DNA of 64,000 nucleotides from Thermodesulfobacteriota bacterium (lineage in GTDB: Bacteria; Desulfobacterota_D; UBA1144; Nemesobacterales; UBA2774): positions 36,841 to 100,840 of the forward strand of contig BQJP01000006.1 in assembly GCA_021604765.1 (NCBI GenBank). The letters are read 5' to 3'. Below are positions 1 to 8,416 of the stretch, piece after piece; position 1 is the first letter of the stretch, and each line of letters starts with the position of its first letter. Position numbers and translations under genes: made by a program. A model generated the notes under the pieces. It had not been told where the DNA came from. It saw only the letters and a list, made by a program, of their open reading frames with translations, and made no database searches.

Positions 1-614
1 TGTACTACCGACTTGGGGGTCATAATCTCTCCTACACTCATATCATCTAATCTTAGGGCATTGGTAACTATTTCAGCCTCTTCAGGGAGTATGCTTCCGC
101 CTTGATGTGTCAGTTCTGTCAGGCTCTTTAAATCATCCTCAGTAGGAAAGTTGAGGTGTGAGTTTTCCCCCCATAACTTCGTTATTAAGACGCTCATTTT
201 TACAAACGGCCATAATATTCTTATAAGAAAATCAATTATTATCGATAAACGCGGCGCCAACGTATTTGCATAGGTTACTCCTAACGACTTAGGAATAATT
301 TCACTGAAAATTAATACTCCGCCAGTAAATGCACCAGAAAATACTCCGAGCCAAGTATCACCGTAATATCTGGCAACAAGTGAGCCCGCAATAGATGCTC
401 CTAAAACGTTTACAGCAGTATTAAGGGTGAGTATCGCTGCAATAGGTTCATCGATTTTATCTCTAAGTCTAGCAAGTCTAATTCCTCCAGGGTCCCCCTC
501 GCGTTTTAGAGATTCTATTCTGCTCCGGGGTATGGAGTAGATTGCTGCCTCCATCAGTGAGCAAAGGAATGACCCTACAAGACTTATTCCTGTTATGATT
601 AAGATTGCATACAT
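1..614 (-). CDS. CNNM/CorC-type membrane protein, 3'-truncated by the window edge
   Basis: This open frame is missing from the ORF track because it runs off the left edge. It begins with ATG at 614 (MYAILIITG...), preceded by AAGGAG 11 nt upstream. The N-terminus is a DUF21/CNNM transmembrane domain: a hydrophobic first helix, then SLMEAAIYSIPRSR, the LNTAVNVLGASIAGSL helix and the FSEIIPKSLG segment typical of the family. The visible end (LRLDDMSVGEIMTPKS) is the junction into the CBS-pair domain, where family members carry the IMTPR motif. Relatives (CorC, HlyC, YtfL, CNNM) are linked to Mg2+/Co2+ export or homeostasis. It starts 16 nt after the upstream hydrolase gene and is probably cotranscribed with it. 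The CorA gene nearby suits a divalent-cation theme, but that link is inference. Confidence 0.85.
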   Translation of the reverse strand, partial: MYAILIITGISLVGSFLCSLMEAAIYSIPRSRIESLKREGDPGGIRLARLRDKIDEPIAAILTLNTAVNVLGASIAGSLVARYYGDTWLGVFSGAFTGGVLIFSEIIPKSLGVTYANTLAPRLSIIIDFLIRILWPFVKMSVLITKLWGENSHLNFPTEDDLKSLTELTHQGGSILPEEAEIVTNALRLDDMSVGEIMTPKSVV

Positions 615-629
615 TATTAATTTTTCTCC

Positions 630-1607
630 TTACCCGATTTTGGACTCTAAATCATTGTCCTCATTTCCTTCGATTCCCAGGTTGATTAAAGCATCACCTC
701 TGTTAACTATTGGTAGGCTTCGAACGCCAATAATATGACCATCAGTTGCTGATTTAATTTTATGTTCGGTTTCACCAAAGGGGTCTGTAATACTTGCTAT
801 TATCTGGTTTTTCTTGACCGGATCTCCATAATTTACAAATGCCCTGTAAATACCAGAATTTCTAGCTCGTATCCATGAAGTACTTTGAATTTCAACTGGG
901 GCTCTTAGTTTTCGTGGTTTTGAATCTCTCATCTTTAAATGCTTCATAAGTCTTTTAGTACCGTTCATTCCTTCCTTAATCGCAATCTCATCAAAACGCA
1001 GCGCTTCACCACCTTCGAAAACAAGCATGGTTTTCCCCATTTCATGGGCCGCTTTTCTAAGTGAATCATCTCTTAGTTTAGAGTTAATTATGAATGGGGG
1101 TGCGAAAGCACGGGCAAGAGTTAAATTATCCGGTATATCAAATGTGCATCTTACTTGCGGATAATTATCATTTGCCCCCCCAGTGTGAAGATCGATACCA
1201 TAATCTATAACAGGGAGTATTTCGGTCATTAATTTGTGAGCTACTCTTGATGCCAATGAACCTGTTTTTGTTCCAGGAAAACTTCTGTTAAGATCCCTTC
1301 CGTCAGGCAGATATCTGGATCTATTTAGAAAGCCGTAAACATTAACTATAGGTACGGCAATAACCATGCCCCTGTTTGGTATAACCGATTTATTCACAAT
1401 TAGACGTCTAATCGATTCAACACCATTTAACTCATCACCATGTATGCCAGCCATGATCAGAAGCCTAGGACCTTTTTTTCTGCCTCTGAAAACAAAAACA
1501 GGAAGGTCAATCATCGTGTGAGTAGGTAGTTTAGCTACGTTCAAATTGATCTGTACATTCTGGCCGGGAAGTATTTCTTGACCGTTTATTATTACTTTGT
1601 CTGGCAT
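630..1607 (-). CDS. Succinylglutamate desuccinylase/aspartoacylase-family zinc hydrolase
   Basis: This 325-aa protein belongs to the AstE/AspA branch of M14-like zinc amidohydrolases. Visible family signatures are HGDE (residues 56-59) with a following N-G, the RDLNRSFPG motif near 104-112, the zinc-ligand segment DLHTGG (H141) and a candidate catalytic glutamate in VFEGGE (about 198). A C-terminal beta domain of about 90 residues follows (SGIYRAFVNYGDPVKKNQ), common in this subgroup. The substrate cannot be read from sequence. The gene lies 1 nt after rimK on the same strand, so it could process or reverse a RimK-type amino-acid addition; that is inference from context. Start ATG at 1607 leaves no gap to the rimK stop. 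Confidence 0.85.
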   Translation of the reverse strand: MPDKVIINGQEILPGQNVQINLNVAKLPTHTMIDLPVFVFRGRKKGPRLLIMAGIHGDELNGVESIRRLIVNKSVIPNRGMVIAVPIVNVYGFLNRSRYLPDGRDLNRSFPGTKTGSLASRVAHKLMTEILPVIDYGIDLHTGGANDNYPQVRCTFDIPDNLTLARAFAPPFIINSKLRDDSLRKAAHEMGKTMLVFEGGEALRFDEIAIKEGMNGTKRLMKHLKMRDSKPRKLRAPVEIQSTSWIRARNSGIYRAFVNYGDPVKKNQIIASITDPFGETEHKIKSATDGHIIGVRSLPIVNRGDALINLGIEGNEDNDLESKIG

Positions 1608-2516
1608 TTATGATTTTACTCTATCTTTTATAAGTCTTTTACGGTGTGCATTTTCTTCTATGAACTCATATACTTTTGCTGCTACATCAACACCGCTTGC
1701 TTTTTCAATTCCCTCAAGACCCGGTGAGGAATTTACTTCCATAATCTTGGGACCAGTACTCGACTGCAGCATGTCTACTCCCGCAACATTTAGACCGAGA
1801 AGTTTTGCGGCCTTGATAGCTGTAGAGCGTTCGCTTCTACTAAGTTTAACTTCATTAGCACTTCCACCTCTGTGAATATTAGAGCGAAACTCACCCTCTG
1901 CTCCTTGTCTTTTCATTGCTCCGACTACCTTGCCACCAACTACAAAAGCCCTTATATCAGCACCCTTCGATTCTTTAATAAACTCTTGTATCATCATGTT
2001 AGCCTGAATACCGTAAAATGCTTCCATAACCGATTTTGCTGCTTTCTTAGTCTCTGCCAGAACAACACCAATACCTTGAGTTCCCTGGAGCAGTTTTATT
2101 ACAAGAGGAGCACCTCCCACTTCATCAATCAAATGATTTATATCATCCGGGTCAGATGCGAATGCGGTGACCGGCATTCCCACTCCTGCTCGAGACATAA
2201 TCTGCATGCTACGAAGTTTATCTCGTGACCTTGTAATAGCTTGGGATTCATTTACTGGGAACACATGCATCATTTCAAACTGTCTTACAACAGCAGTACC
2301 GTAAAACGTCCTTGAAGCTCCAATTCTAGGAATTATTGCATCGATTCCTTCAAGTTTCTTGCCGTCGTAGTAAATTTCAGGATTCTTTTTTTCTATAACC
2401 ATAGAGCATTTGAGAAAATCTATGACTTCTACATCGTGCTCTCTTTCTAGACCAGCTTCTAGAAGCCTTTTTGTCGAGTATAAATTTGCATTCCTAGATA
2501 ATATGGCAATCTTCAT
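1608..2516 (-). CDS. rimK: RimK-family ATP-grasp alpha-L-glutamate ligase
   Basis: The protein (302 aa) matches RimK across its length: an N-terminal pre-ATP-grasp domain ([21 protein letters not shown]), the [19 protein letters not shown] segment, an ATP-grasp domain from about residue 100, the nucleotide-loop motif [10 protein letters not shown] and the metal-binding [12 protein letters not shown] near the C-terminus. RimK enzymes ligate glutamate to protein C-termini (ribosomal protein S6 in E. coli) or make poly-alpha-glutamate. The start overlaps the end of the RimB gene by 4 nt (ATGA), showing translational coupling. The cassette order is RimB, RimK, AspA-like hydrolase, CNNM protein. 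Confidence 0.92.
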   Translation of the reverse strand: MKIAILSRNANLYSTKRLLEAGLEREHDVEVIDFLKCSMVIEKKNPEIYYDGKKLEGIDAIIPRIGASRTFYGTAVVRQFEMMHVFPVNESQAITRSRDKLRSMQIMSRAGVGMPVTAFASDPDDINHLIDEVGGAPLVIKLLQGTQGIGVVLAETKKAAKSVMEAFYGIQANMMIQEFIKESKGADIRAFVVGGKVVGAMKRQGAEGEFRSNIHRGGSANEVKLSRSERSTAIKAAKLLGLNVAGVDMLQSSTGPKIMEVNSSPGLEGIEKASGVDVAAKVYEFIEENAHRKRLIKDRVKS

Positions 2517-3013
2517 TTCTTTCTCCTATTTACTTTTTGTTTGTACGAAAGATCAGATTTAGACACATCTACTATAAATCCCTTTTTCAACAACTTTCTT
2601 CCAATTAGTACGGGGTTTTCCATTTTAGAGCGGTCGCTTAAAGAGAGCTCAATCTCAAATTTTTCTCCAAATAATGTTATTGAAGTTTTAATAATGCACC
2701 TTTCTTCCGATTTGCCGATTGAGCTTTTAATTCTCTTTTTGGCATGAAGAGGCACTCTGAACCTCTTTTCATTAAAGTCAGGATGGGAAGGATCAAGAAG
2801 ATTAAAAGTAACGTATTTCACATTATCCTTTTCTGATATCTTGATGTTGTGGCAATGAATTGCCGATGTGTAAGCTCCAGTGTCGATTTTAGCATCTATA
2901 TCATAGAGCCTCATTTTAGGAAAGTCTACTTTATCTTTTCTACCAATTAGCTTCTTATTATCTAGTTTCTTTTTCATAAATAATTTCTTGATATTATTAC
3001 ATAAATTCATCAT
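2513..3013 (-). CDS. rimB: RimB-like ATP-dependent zinc protease family protein
   Basis: A 166-aa member of the COG4067 family (retropepsin-like fold, often annotated ATP-dependent zinc protease). The aspartic-protease-type motif [11 protein letters not shown] begins at D44, and the C-terminal flap/second motif [12 protein letters not shown] is present. In pseudomonads RimB works with RimK and controls its glutamation activity. Here the two genes overlap by 4 nt, which supports a common role. The first 18 residues are hydrophilic or basic and may not all be translated; an alternative start is Met13 (MKKKLDNKK). No strong Shine-Dalgarno sequence sits before either candidate. The region between this start and the divergent MscS gene is short, so promoters must overlap coding sequence or each other. 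Confidence 0.85.
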   Translation of the reverse strand: MMNLCNNIKKLFMKKKLDNKKLIGRKDKVDFPKMRLYDIDAKIDTGAYTSAIHCHNIKISEKDNVKYVTFNLLDPSHPDFNEKRFRVPLHAKKRIKSSIGKSEERCIIKTSITLFGEKFEIELSLSDRSKMENPVLIGRKLLKKGFIVDVSKSDLSYKQKVNRRKK

Positions 3014-3103
3014 CCTGTATGTAAGGAGAAAAAAATTATATTCAATTTCACCTCACAACTTGATGATCTTTTCCTAGCCACATATCACTACCTAGTCGCT
3101 CAT

Positions 3104-4834
3104 TTGAGAGATGAGCTCTTTACAGCGGCAGTACTTCTGGTCGTACTTTTGCTGATTGTTACATTACACGGTAAGTTGTCTGTTTGGGTATCAAAATCAG
3201 AATGGAAGTACAAAAAGTACTCACATTTTCTAATAGGTCTTATCTTCCCACTTATATATTTTCTTATCGTAAGATATTCTGCAGGATTTCTAGGAGGTTC
3301 AATATCACAGATACTCTTTACATCAGTTGCCTATTTTTATCTCGGCTATTACTTTATTAAATATCTATTGGAACCACTTAGAATTGGTTATATCCCGTGG
3401 AATTTCTTCTCTTATATACTTCTTCTTATAGCATCTATTTTTTTGATGCTAACTAGTCTAAATTCTCTAGTATATAAAAGCCCCGAGATTCAGGAAGCTT
3501 TTTCTCTAGTTAACAAGATATCTCTGATATTACTAGTTTATGTATTCCTTCTAAGTGCGGTTAATGTGCTTTCAGGTCTTATTCCAGAAGGTAGACAGTT
3601 TGCTAAATCTATTGTTTCAAATCTTACAGGTTTTATTTCTGTGCTTTATCTAATTGTGGCTGCTCTCTGGCTTTTTAAATTCATTGGATTTGCCCCCTCA
3701 GTTTTTGTAGGCGGGGTTGTCATATTCATTGCAATAATTGTCTACCTTGTCCTTAAAACTTATATAAGAGGACACTCATTTTTTAAATCTGAGGATGACC
3801 CTCAAACATATGAAGGTATTACAAAAAGTGCAGAAACCTTTCTAAACCTCTTCCTAATCTATGTTCTCTATATAATTTTTATTAAATTCTACAATCTAGG
3901 TCATTTAATCTCTTATTTAAAAGAGTTCTTCATTATAAATACCAGTGTCGTACAAATTTCCGTGTTCTCTATATTTTCAGGAGCATTCATTTTCTTATTT
4001 CTATTGTCAATTGTTGGTGTGCTAAAGCATTCAATATATTTATATAATCTAAAAAAGGGTAATGAGCTTCAGGCTGGTTCACTCAGATCACTAGTAGGAA
4101 ACCTTGGATTGCTAATAATAATTATGATAGCACTGTCTGATTTCGGACTTACATGGGCAGCACTTCTTCCTGTTGCAGGTGCCCTCGGGCTTGGAATAGG
4201 AATAGGTCTTCAGAATATTATGAAGAACTATATTAGTGGAATAATACTTCTCTTTAGCAACAGACTTAAAGTTGGTGATATTATAGAAATAGATGGGAAT
4301 GCAGGAAGAGCCATAGGAAATACACTTGAGACGATTTATGGAAATGTAGTCAGCATAGATACATTCTCAAGTATCGTATCGACAACTGATGGTATTGAAG
4401 TAGTTGTGCCAAATTCCCAGTTCATCGACCAGCAAATGGTGAATTACTCGCTATCTAATCATACAATCAGGGTCAGGATTCCTTTTGGAGTATCCTATAG
4501 CTCCGACCCAAACAAAGTTAAAGAAATACTGCTAAAAGTTGCAAGTGAGAATACGCAGATACTAACAAACCCAGCTCCTAATTTGTGGTTTACGGAATAC
4601 GGGGATAGTGCAATAGTTTTTTATCTCCTCTGCTGGGTCAATATAAGACATCTCTGGAAACTAAATCCAGTAATAAGTGATATGTACTTCAAAGCATGGT
4701 ACGAATTTCATGAAGCAGGGATTGTTATACCGTTCCCACAGCAGGACGTCTGGTTTAAAAATAATCTTAAGGTTGAGATAGATAAAGATATTGGAGAAAA
4801 TGTGCAACAACCGCACGAAGGGGAAGATAAATAA
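3104..4834 (+). CDS. MscS-family mechanosensitive ion channel
   Basis: The protein (at least 576 aa) has a long hydrophobic N-terminal half with many predicted membrane segments, then the canonical MscS pore helix and beta domain: the glycine/alanine-rich GALGLGIGIGLQNIMKNY, FSNRLKVGDIIEIDG and the VVVPNSQFIDQQMVNYS motif, ending in a cytosolic C-terminal domain. It releases solutes on hypo-osmotic shock. The track start is TTG at 3104 without a Shine-Dalgarno sequence. The frame stays open upstream to an AAGGAG at 3023-3028, followed by in-frame ATT (3035) and ATA (3038) but no ATG or GTG, so the true start is unsettled. It overlaps corA by 1 nt (TAATG) and is surely cotranscribed with it. 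Confidence 0.9.
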   Translation: MRDELFTAAVLLVVLLLIVTLHGKLSVWVSKSEWKYKKYSHFLIGLIFPLIYFLIVRYSAGFLGGSISQILFTSVAYFYLGYYFIKYLLEPLRIGYIPWNFFSYILLLIASIFLMLTSLNSLVYKSPEIQEAFSLVNKISLILLVYVFLLSAVNVLSGLIPEGRQFAKSIVSNLTGFISVLYLIVAALWLFKFIGFAPSVFVGGVVIFIAIIVYLVLKTYIRGHSFFKSEDDPQTYEGITKSAETFLNLFLIYVLYIIFIKFYNLGHLISYLKEFFIINTSVVQISVFSIFSGAFIFLFLLSIVGVLKHSIYLYNLKKGNELQAGSLRSLVGNLGLLIIIMIALSDFGLTWAALLPVAGALGLGIGIGLQNIMKNYISGIILLFSNRLKVGDIIEIDGNAGRAIGNTLETIYGNVVSIDTFSSIVSTTDGIEVVVPNSQFIDQQMVNYSLSNHTIRVRIPFGVSYSSDPNKVKEILLKVASENTQILTNPAPNLWFTEYGDSAIVFYLLCWVNIRHLWKLNPVISDMYFKAWYEFHEAGIVIPFPQQDVWFKNNLKVEIDKDIGENVQQPHEGEDK

Positions 4835-5901
4835 TGACCTCAAGGTTAGTGAAAAAAACTTCCATAAAAAAGGGACTTCGGCCCGGCTCACTCATTTACA
4901 TCGGCGAACAGAAAGTTGATAAAGTAAGAATAAGGGTGATTGACTACGATGAGACAAATCTCAGCGAACATGAATTTGAGAATATCGAAGAAACTTTCCA
5001 CTTCAAAGATAAACCTTCTGTATCATGGATAAATATTGATGGACTCCATGATATAGAAGTGCTTAGAAAGCTAGGTGCTCATTTTGGCATTCACAATTTA
5101 GTCCTTGAGGATATTTTGGATACTAACAAACGCCCGACGATCGAAGACTATGGAGATTATATATATACAACTCTTAAAATGCTCTATTATGACGAAGAAA
5201 GAAATATCATAATGGAGGAGCAGTTTAGCCTAGTCATTTTTAATCAAACTGTAATATCTTTTCAGGAAAGTCTTGGAGATACGTTTGAGCCCGTAAGGAA
5301 AAGGATAAGAAATGGCAAAGGCAGGGCAAGAAAAGCAGGCTCTGATTATCTTGCATACATACTGATAGATGCTGTTATCGATAATTATTTCGTAGTGCTT
5401 GAGATACTTGGTGAGACCATAGAGGGACTTGAAGACGAGCTTATCAATGATGTTTCTAATGAGACACTTAAGAATATACACACTCTAAAGAGAGAGATGG
5501 TCTTGTTAAGAAAATTTATCTGGCCGGTACGGGAGCTTATAAACGAGTTTGATAGAACTGAATCACCATTGATTGATAAAGATACTTCTATTTACTTGAG
5601 GGATCTATACGGTCACATAGTCCAGCTCATAGACACTATGGAAGCCTACAGAGATATGGTTTCAGGAATGCTGGATACTTATTTGTCAATCTCGGGCAAC
5701 AAAATGAATGAAGTGATGAAAACTCTAACTATAATGGCTTCCATCTTTATCCCACTTACTTTTATAGCAGGTCTTTATGGAATGAATTTTGAAAACATGC
5801 CTGAACTTCATAAGTCCTGGGGCTATCCTGTAGTCATATTAGTCATGTTTATTGTTGCTTTAGGTTTGGTGTATTACTTCAGGAAAAAGAAGTGGTTTTA
5901 A
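4834..5901 (+). CDS. corA: CorA-family magnesium/cobalt transporter
   Basis: A 355-aa CorA protein. The N-terminal cytosolic alpha/beta domain (WINIDGLHDIEVLRKLGAHFGIHNLVLEDI) is followed by the long stalk helix and two C-terminal membrane helices. The selectivity motif GMN occurs in AGLYGMNFENMPE, and the C-terminus is basic (YYFRKKKWF) as in the family. CorA forms a pentameric Mg2+/Co2+ channel in the inner membrane. The ATG overlaps the stop of the MscS gene, so the channel pair forms an operon. The stretch after the stop holds no obvious strong hairpin terminator. Confidence 0.95.
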   Translation: MTSRLVKKTSIKKGLRPGSLIYIGEQKVDKVRIRVIDYDETNLSEHEFENIEETFHFKDKPSVSWINIDGLHDIEVLRKLGAHFGIHNLVLEDILDTNKRPTIEDYGDYIYTTLKMLYYDEERNIIMEEQFSLVIFNQTVISFQESLGDTFEPVRKRIRNGKGRARKAGSDYLAYILIDAVIDNYFVVLEILGETIEGLEDELINDVSNETLKNIHTLKREMVLLRKFIWPVRELINEFDRTESPLIDKDTSIYLRDLYGHIVQLIDTMEAYRDMVSGMLDTYLSISGNKMNEVMKTLTIMASIFIPLTFIAGLYGMNFENMPELHKSWGYPVVILVMFIVALGLVYYFRKKKWF

Positions 5902-6229
5902 CAATAACAGGATAAATAGTAAATAACTCTAAATAGTTAATCTTACATACATCGTCCTTATATTGTATTCATAAATCCAGAATTTATATCCCTTCTTGTT
6001 TTCATTGCCTTTAAATAACTTACTTCTCCCCATGTATAAATGATATTTATGTTATTTATAGAGAAATTCTTTTGCTAAATTTGTGAAATTAGGTAGCAAA
6101 GTATATAAATCAGGAGTTCGAAGTGTATCAACTATCCCGCCAATATTTTCTAACCTACTATAAACACTACTTTTTTGTAGCAACACTCATTTGCATATAG
6201 ACATTGTTTTGATAAAACCAAACCAAAAA
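5902..6229. other. Intergenic region without a gene
   Basis: AT-rich spacer between corA and the terminator of the next minus-strand gene. I see no credible ORF, tRNA or regulatory RNA. The only recognisable content is one copy of a 26-bp direct repeat (listed separately). Confidence 0.6.
6109..6139 (+). repeat. Direct repeat, copy A (26 bp identical to copy B at 12752)
   Basis: The sequence ATCAGGAGTTCGAAGTGT continues to ATCAACTA, then one mismatch and CCCG. It matches the copy at 12752-12782 in the same orientation. Similarity continues weakly downstream (CCAA, ATTTTC, ACTAT, CACT, T-run). Both copies lie 3' of plus-strand genes. In each, an AGTGTAT near the start could pair with an AT(A)nACACT/ATCACT just before a T-run, so a terminator-like RNA element is one explanation. 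A recombination scar or att-like site bracketing the two-component block is another. Confidence 0.75.
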
Positions 6230-6265
6230 AATACCCCAATCGGCTCGGTTGGCTGATTGGGGTAT
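6220..6265 (-). terminator. Rho-independent terminator of the lipoprotein gene
   Basis: On the minus strand the stem TACCCCAATC pairs with GATTGGGGTA around a short GC-containing loop, followed at once by a run of seven T before GG. The position, about 65 nt after the lipoprotein stop codon, and the U-tract fix the strand. Confidence 0.85.
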
Positions 6266-6329
6266 AAAAGAATGGGTGCAGGGTTAAGGATGGTGCAAGG
6301 ATCTTTTTATATCTTTCTAAACTTAGTCA

Positions 6330-7049
6330 CTAAAACGATACCAACTCTGCGTCTTCATCAATAGCAAGACCTATATTACGTATATAGACTTTTTCATCTG
6401 TTGCTCCGTTTTCATTGGGATTGCAGTCTAGACTTGTTAATGTATCACTAAACATTCCTGCAGGAACATCTATAGTCTCACCAAATGCAACTATTTCGGC
6501 CTGATCCTCAGCTATGCCTGGGGCAGCTTCCTGCTGAAAGACCTGACCAACTTGGGGGTTTGCTGGCATTATAATTCCTGGAAGATTCCCATTTTCTCCG
6601 GCTCGCCATTCACCGTCATGGCCAACTATCATGCCGTCTTCAAAATCATCGACATCTTCGCCAAAATAGCATACTGTTCCATCAGGTGCTTGAGCAAAAA
6701 AGTTTCTTGAGATCTCTACAACTTCTCCATCTTCAAACTCCGCTTCCTCAACCACTCTTGTTGTTACACCGGCTATGACCTCTGTCTCATCAAGTACAGT
6801 AATAATGATTTCAAGAAATGTACCTTCGTCATCTTCACCCTCTAACACAAGTTCATCTCCCACAAATAACGGGAAAAAGGGGTTATTGATTATAAGTGAG
6901 AATGGGCCTGCGGATGGATCACAAACTGCAATACTTAAATTCGTATCCGGGCAACTACCTCCACCGCCGTTGTTACTGCTACTGCATCCACCAATAATCA
7001 AAAATGAAATTGCAAGCGTAATAATAGATACTCCAATTCTCTTTAACAT
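6330..7049 (-). CDS. Exported lipoprotein of unknown function
   Basis: 239 aa with a lipoprotein signal peptide: basic MLKR, a hydrophobic core and the lipobox IIGGC (Cys22), then a Ser/Asn/Gly linker. The mature part is acidic and begins with the signature NPFFPLFVGDELVLEGED. It also contains CYFGEDVDDFEDG and GIIMPANPQVGQVFQQE. I have seen this pattern (NPYFPLxPGxxYxYxG ... YFGEDxxxY ... MPANPxVGxxYRQE) in unnamed secreted proteins of environmental bacteria, so this is a recurrent but uncharacterised family. The Shine-Dalgarno GGAGG precedes the start. Upstream, at 7101-7137, lies a copy of the operator shared with three neighbouring sites, so the adjacent two-component system probably controls it. 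Confidence 0.75.
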   Translation of the reverse strand: MLKRIGVSIITLAISFLIIGGCSSSNNGGGGSCPDTNLSIAVCDPSAGPFSLIINNPFFPLFVGDELVLEGEDDEGTFLEIIITVLDETEVIAGVTTRVVEEAEFEDGEVVEISRNFFAQAPDGTVCYFGEDVDDFEDGMIVGHDGEWRAGENGNLPGIIMPANPQVGQVFQQEAAPGIAEDQAEIVAFGETIDVPAGMFSDTLTSLDCNPNENGATDEKVYIRNIGLAIDEDAELVSF

Positions 7050-7100
7050 ACTAAACCTCCTATAGAATTTTGAATTTATATCCAGAGTATCAAATTAGAA

Positions 7101-7137
7101 TTTCAGCAACATTACTGGAGGATTACAATTCTGTAAT
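7101..7137 (-). promoter_or_regulatory. Predicted response-regulator operator, site 1 (lipoprotein gene)
   Basis: Read on the minus strand the site contains the perfect palindrome ATTACA-GAAT-TGTAAT, then N5 and GTAATGT, giving GTAAT half-sites 11 bp apart. That is the tandem spacing used by OmpR/PhoB-type regulators. It ends 52 nt upstream of the start codon and reads toward the gene. Sites 2-4 align to it without gaps. Confidence 0.7.
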
Positions 7138-7170
7138 GAATTTATTTGCCTTCCATAGAAAATAGGGCGA

Positions 7171-7194
7171 CCCCGGCTGTAATCCCAGCCGGGG
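7171..7194 (-). terminator. GC-rich hairpin terminator after the 44-aa peptide gene
   Basis: CCCCGGCTG and CAGCCGGGG form a perfect 9-bp GC-rich stem with a 6-nt loop. It lies about 55 nt downstream of the peptide gene stop on the minus strand. The T-run on that strand is short (CCTATTTTC), so efficiency is uncertain. On the plus strand the stem is followed by CAAAAA, which does not suit termination. Confidence 0.6.
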
Positions 7195-7248
7195 CAAAAA
7201 GCAGATAAAGAGAGAGGAGTAATACTTAGGTTGAATTAATCTTGGTTC

Positions 7249-7383
7249 TTATCTAGTACGCATGCCTTGTATATGAATCTTTCGGAGGTCATTATCATTG
7301 ATTTCGGATGTTTCTCTATTCTTAATTCCGAATAAAACCAGAACTGCTAGAACTGCTATTAAGACTAGGATTGTTTTTTTCAT
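7249..7383 (-). CDS. 44-aa membrane peptide under its own operator
   Basis: The track shows a 60-aa ORF starting at 7431, but that start lies inside the operator palindrome at 7430-7445. The internal ATG at 7383 is a better start. It gives MKKTILVLIAVLAVLVLFG, a basic N-terminus with one hydrophobic helix, followed by about 25 polar residues ending IQGMRTR. This could be a small inner-membrane protein or a leader peptide with an uncleaved signal. No good Shine-Dalgarno sequence is visible, which lowers confidence. Support for a real transcription unit comes from the operator just upstream and the GC-rich hairpin downstream. No family was recognised. Confidence 0.5.
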   Translation of the reverse strand: MKKTILVLIAVLAVLVLFGIKNRETSEINDNDLRKIHIQGMRTR

Positions 7384-7410
7384 AATAAAGAAGATTAGCT
7401 TGGCTTTGTT

Positions 7411-7445
7411 GCGTGAACATTTCTGAAGCATTACAAATGTGTAAT
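7411..7445 (-). promoter_or_regulatory. Predicted response-regulator operator, site 2 (44-aa peptide gene)
   Basis: On the minus strand: ATTACA-CATT-TGTAAT followed by GCTTCAGAAATGTT. It aligns base for base with sites 1 and 3 (TTTGTAA...CTTCAG..AAAT.TT). It ends 28 nt before the ATG at 7383. Confidence 0.7.
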
Positions 7446-7463
7446 GGAGAATTACTGTGGTAG

Positions 7464-7479
7464 TGAGGTCGGGACCTCA
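7464..7479. repeat. Short palindrome TGAGGTC-GG-GACCTCA
   Basis: A perfect 7+7 inverted repeat with a 2-nt centre, between the 44-aa peptide gene and the FN3-like gene. No T-run follows on either strand, so it is more like an operator or a weak hairpin than a terminator. Confidence 0.45.
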
Positions 7480-7539
7480 TAAGTTGGGTGATGTTGTTAA
7501 AAAAACTCATGAAGTCCCTTGGGCGATGCATATAAGGGG

Positions 7540-8307
7540 TTAATCACTAGTAAAGAAAGTGCTCTCAGTTATTGTCTGATTACCGCTTTCTTCTCTGGCT
7601 AATACTTCAAATTTGTACTCAGCTCCAGGAACAACGAAGTCAGGAGAAACCAAATACTCTGTAGTATCGGGTGGAAGAATTACTGTTAACTTCTGCTCAG
7701 GTTCTGAGTCCACTATTTCAATGACTAGCTCATAATGTTCTATCTCTATATCCGTCTCGTTTCCGCATTCACCAGTAGGAGATGATGTGTCAATTTTATT
7801 TGTTACCGGCATCCATGCAATTATTAGAGGCTGAGTAGGGTCAACTTCTTCTCCCTCTGCCGGGAATATTACCTCTGGTCCGCATGGTAGGTCATGAGTG
7901 AGTTCGGCAGTGGTTTCTACTTTTTGTCTGTCGATTGTAAATCCTTTAAATTCATATTCGCCCTCAGGCATGAACTCAAGTATTTCAGGTAGTGATAAGT
8001 CAGCATAATTTGGTTCGTTGCTCTCTGTGAAGAGCTCAGCACTTCCGAACCTTCTCAGTTTGCCACGGTTACTAACTCCGTAGACATGCCTACCGTCAGG
8101 GCCTTTTACCCTAATCCTCTGCCATGGGTCTCCGTCCACAAATAATTGGAATCCTGCATCGCCGTCAGTGTCATTTACTTCAACTCTTATTTCAGCTTCA
8201 AACTTAGGCAACTCTTGAGCTTGCAAATCAACTGAGGCCATTAAACCAAATACCAATACTAATATAAAAACAGATACATAACCGCCAAAATCAAATAAAC
8301 TTCTCAT
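7540..8307 (-). CDS. Secreted protein with C-terminal fibronectin-III-like domain
   Basis: 255 aa with a Sec signal peptide (hydrophobic VFILVLVFGLMASV, cleavage near LQAQ, residue 30). The mature N-terminal half starts KFEAEIRVEVNDTDGDAGFQLFVDGDPW. The C-terminal part (from about 150: PEVIFPAEGEEVDPTQPLIIAWMPV ... YELVIEI ... TTEYLVSPDFVVPGAEYKFEVLA) is a typical FN3-like beta sandwich seen in secreted proteins of environmental bacteria. It is expected in the periplasm or outside the cell; no catalytic motif is seen. Operator site 3 lies 51 nt upstream, so it belongs to the local two-component regulon. Confidence 0.75.
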   Translation of the reverse strand: MRSLFDFGGYVSVFILVLVFGLMASVDLQAQELPKFEAEIRVEVNDTDGDAGFQLFVDGDPWQRIRVKGPDGRHVYGVSNRGKLRRFGSAELFTESNEPNYADLSLPEILEFMPEGEYEFKGFTIDRQKVETTAELTHDLPCGPEVIFPAEGEEVDPTQPLIIAWMPVTNKIDTSSPTGECGNETDIEIEHYELVIEIVDSEPEQKLTVILPPDTTEYLVSPDFVVPGAEYKFEVLAREESGNQTITESTFFTSD

Positions 8308-8357
8308 TGTAATACCTCCTGATTTAGATTTACTAAAATCATATCAAGAGATAATTG

Positions 8358-8390
8358 CTGAAATATTTCCTGAAGGTTACAAATAGGAAA
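8358..8390 (-). promoter_or_regulatory. Predicted response-regulator operator, site 3 (degenerate)
   Basis: On the minus strand: TTTCCTATTTGTAACCTTCAG followed by GAAATATTTCAG. The distal half of the palindrome is lost, but the TTGTAA half and the following CTTCAGGAAAT.TT match site 2 without gaps. Its position relative to the start codon (51 nt) equals that of site 1. Confidence 0.5.
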
Positions 8391-8416
8391 GGATTTTGCA
8401 GAAAAATTAGATATTG

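Noticed and set aside
7249-7531. ORFs 7322..7531 and the 60-aa form starting at 7431
   Set aside because: The 69-aa frame has no signal, domain or Shine-Dalgarno sequence, and the longer start of the 60-aa frame lies in the operator palindrome; the 44-aa form is preferred.
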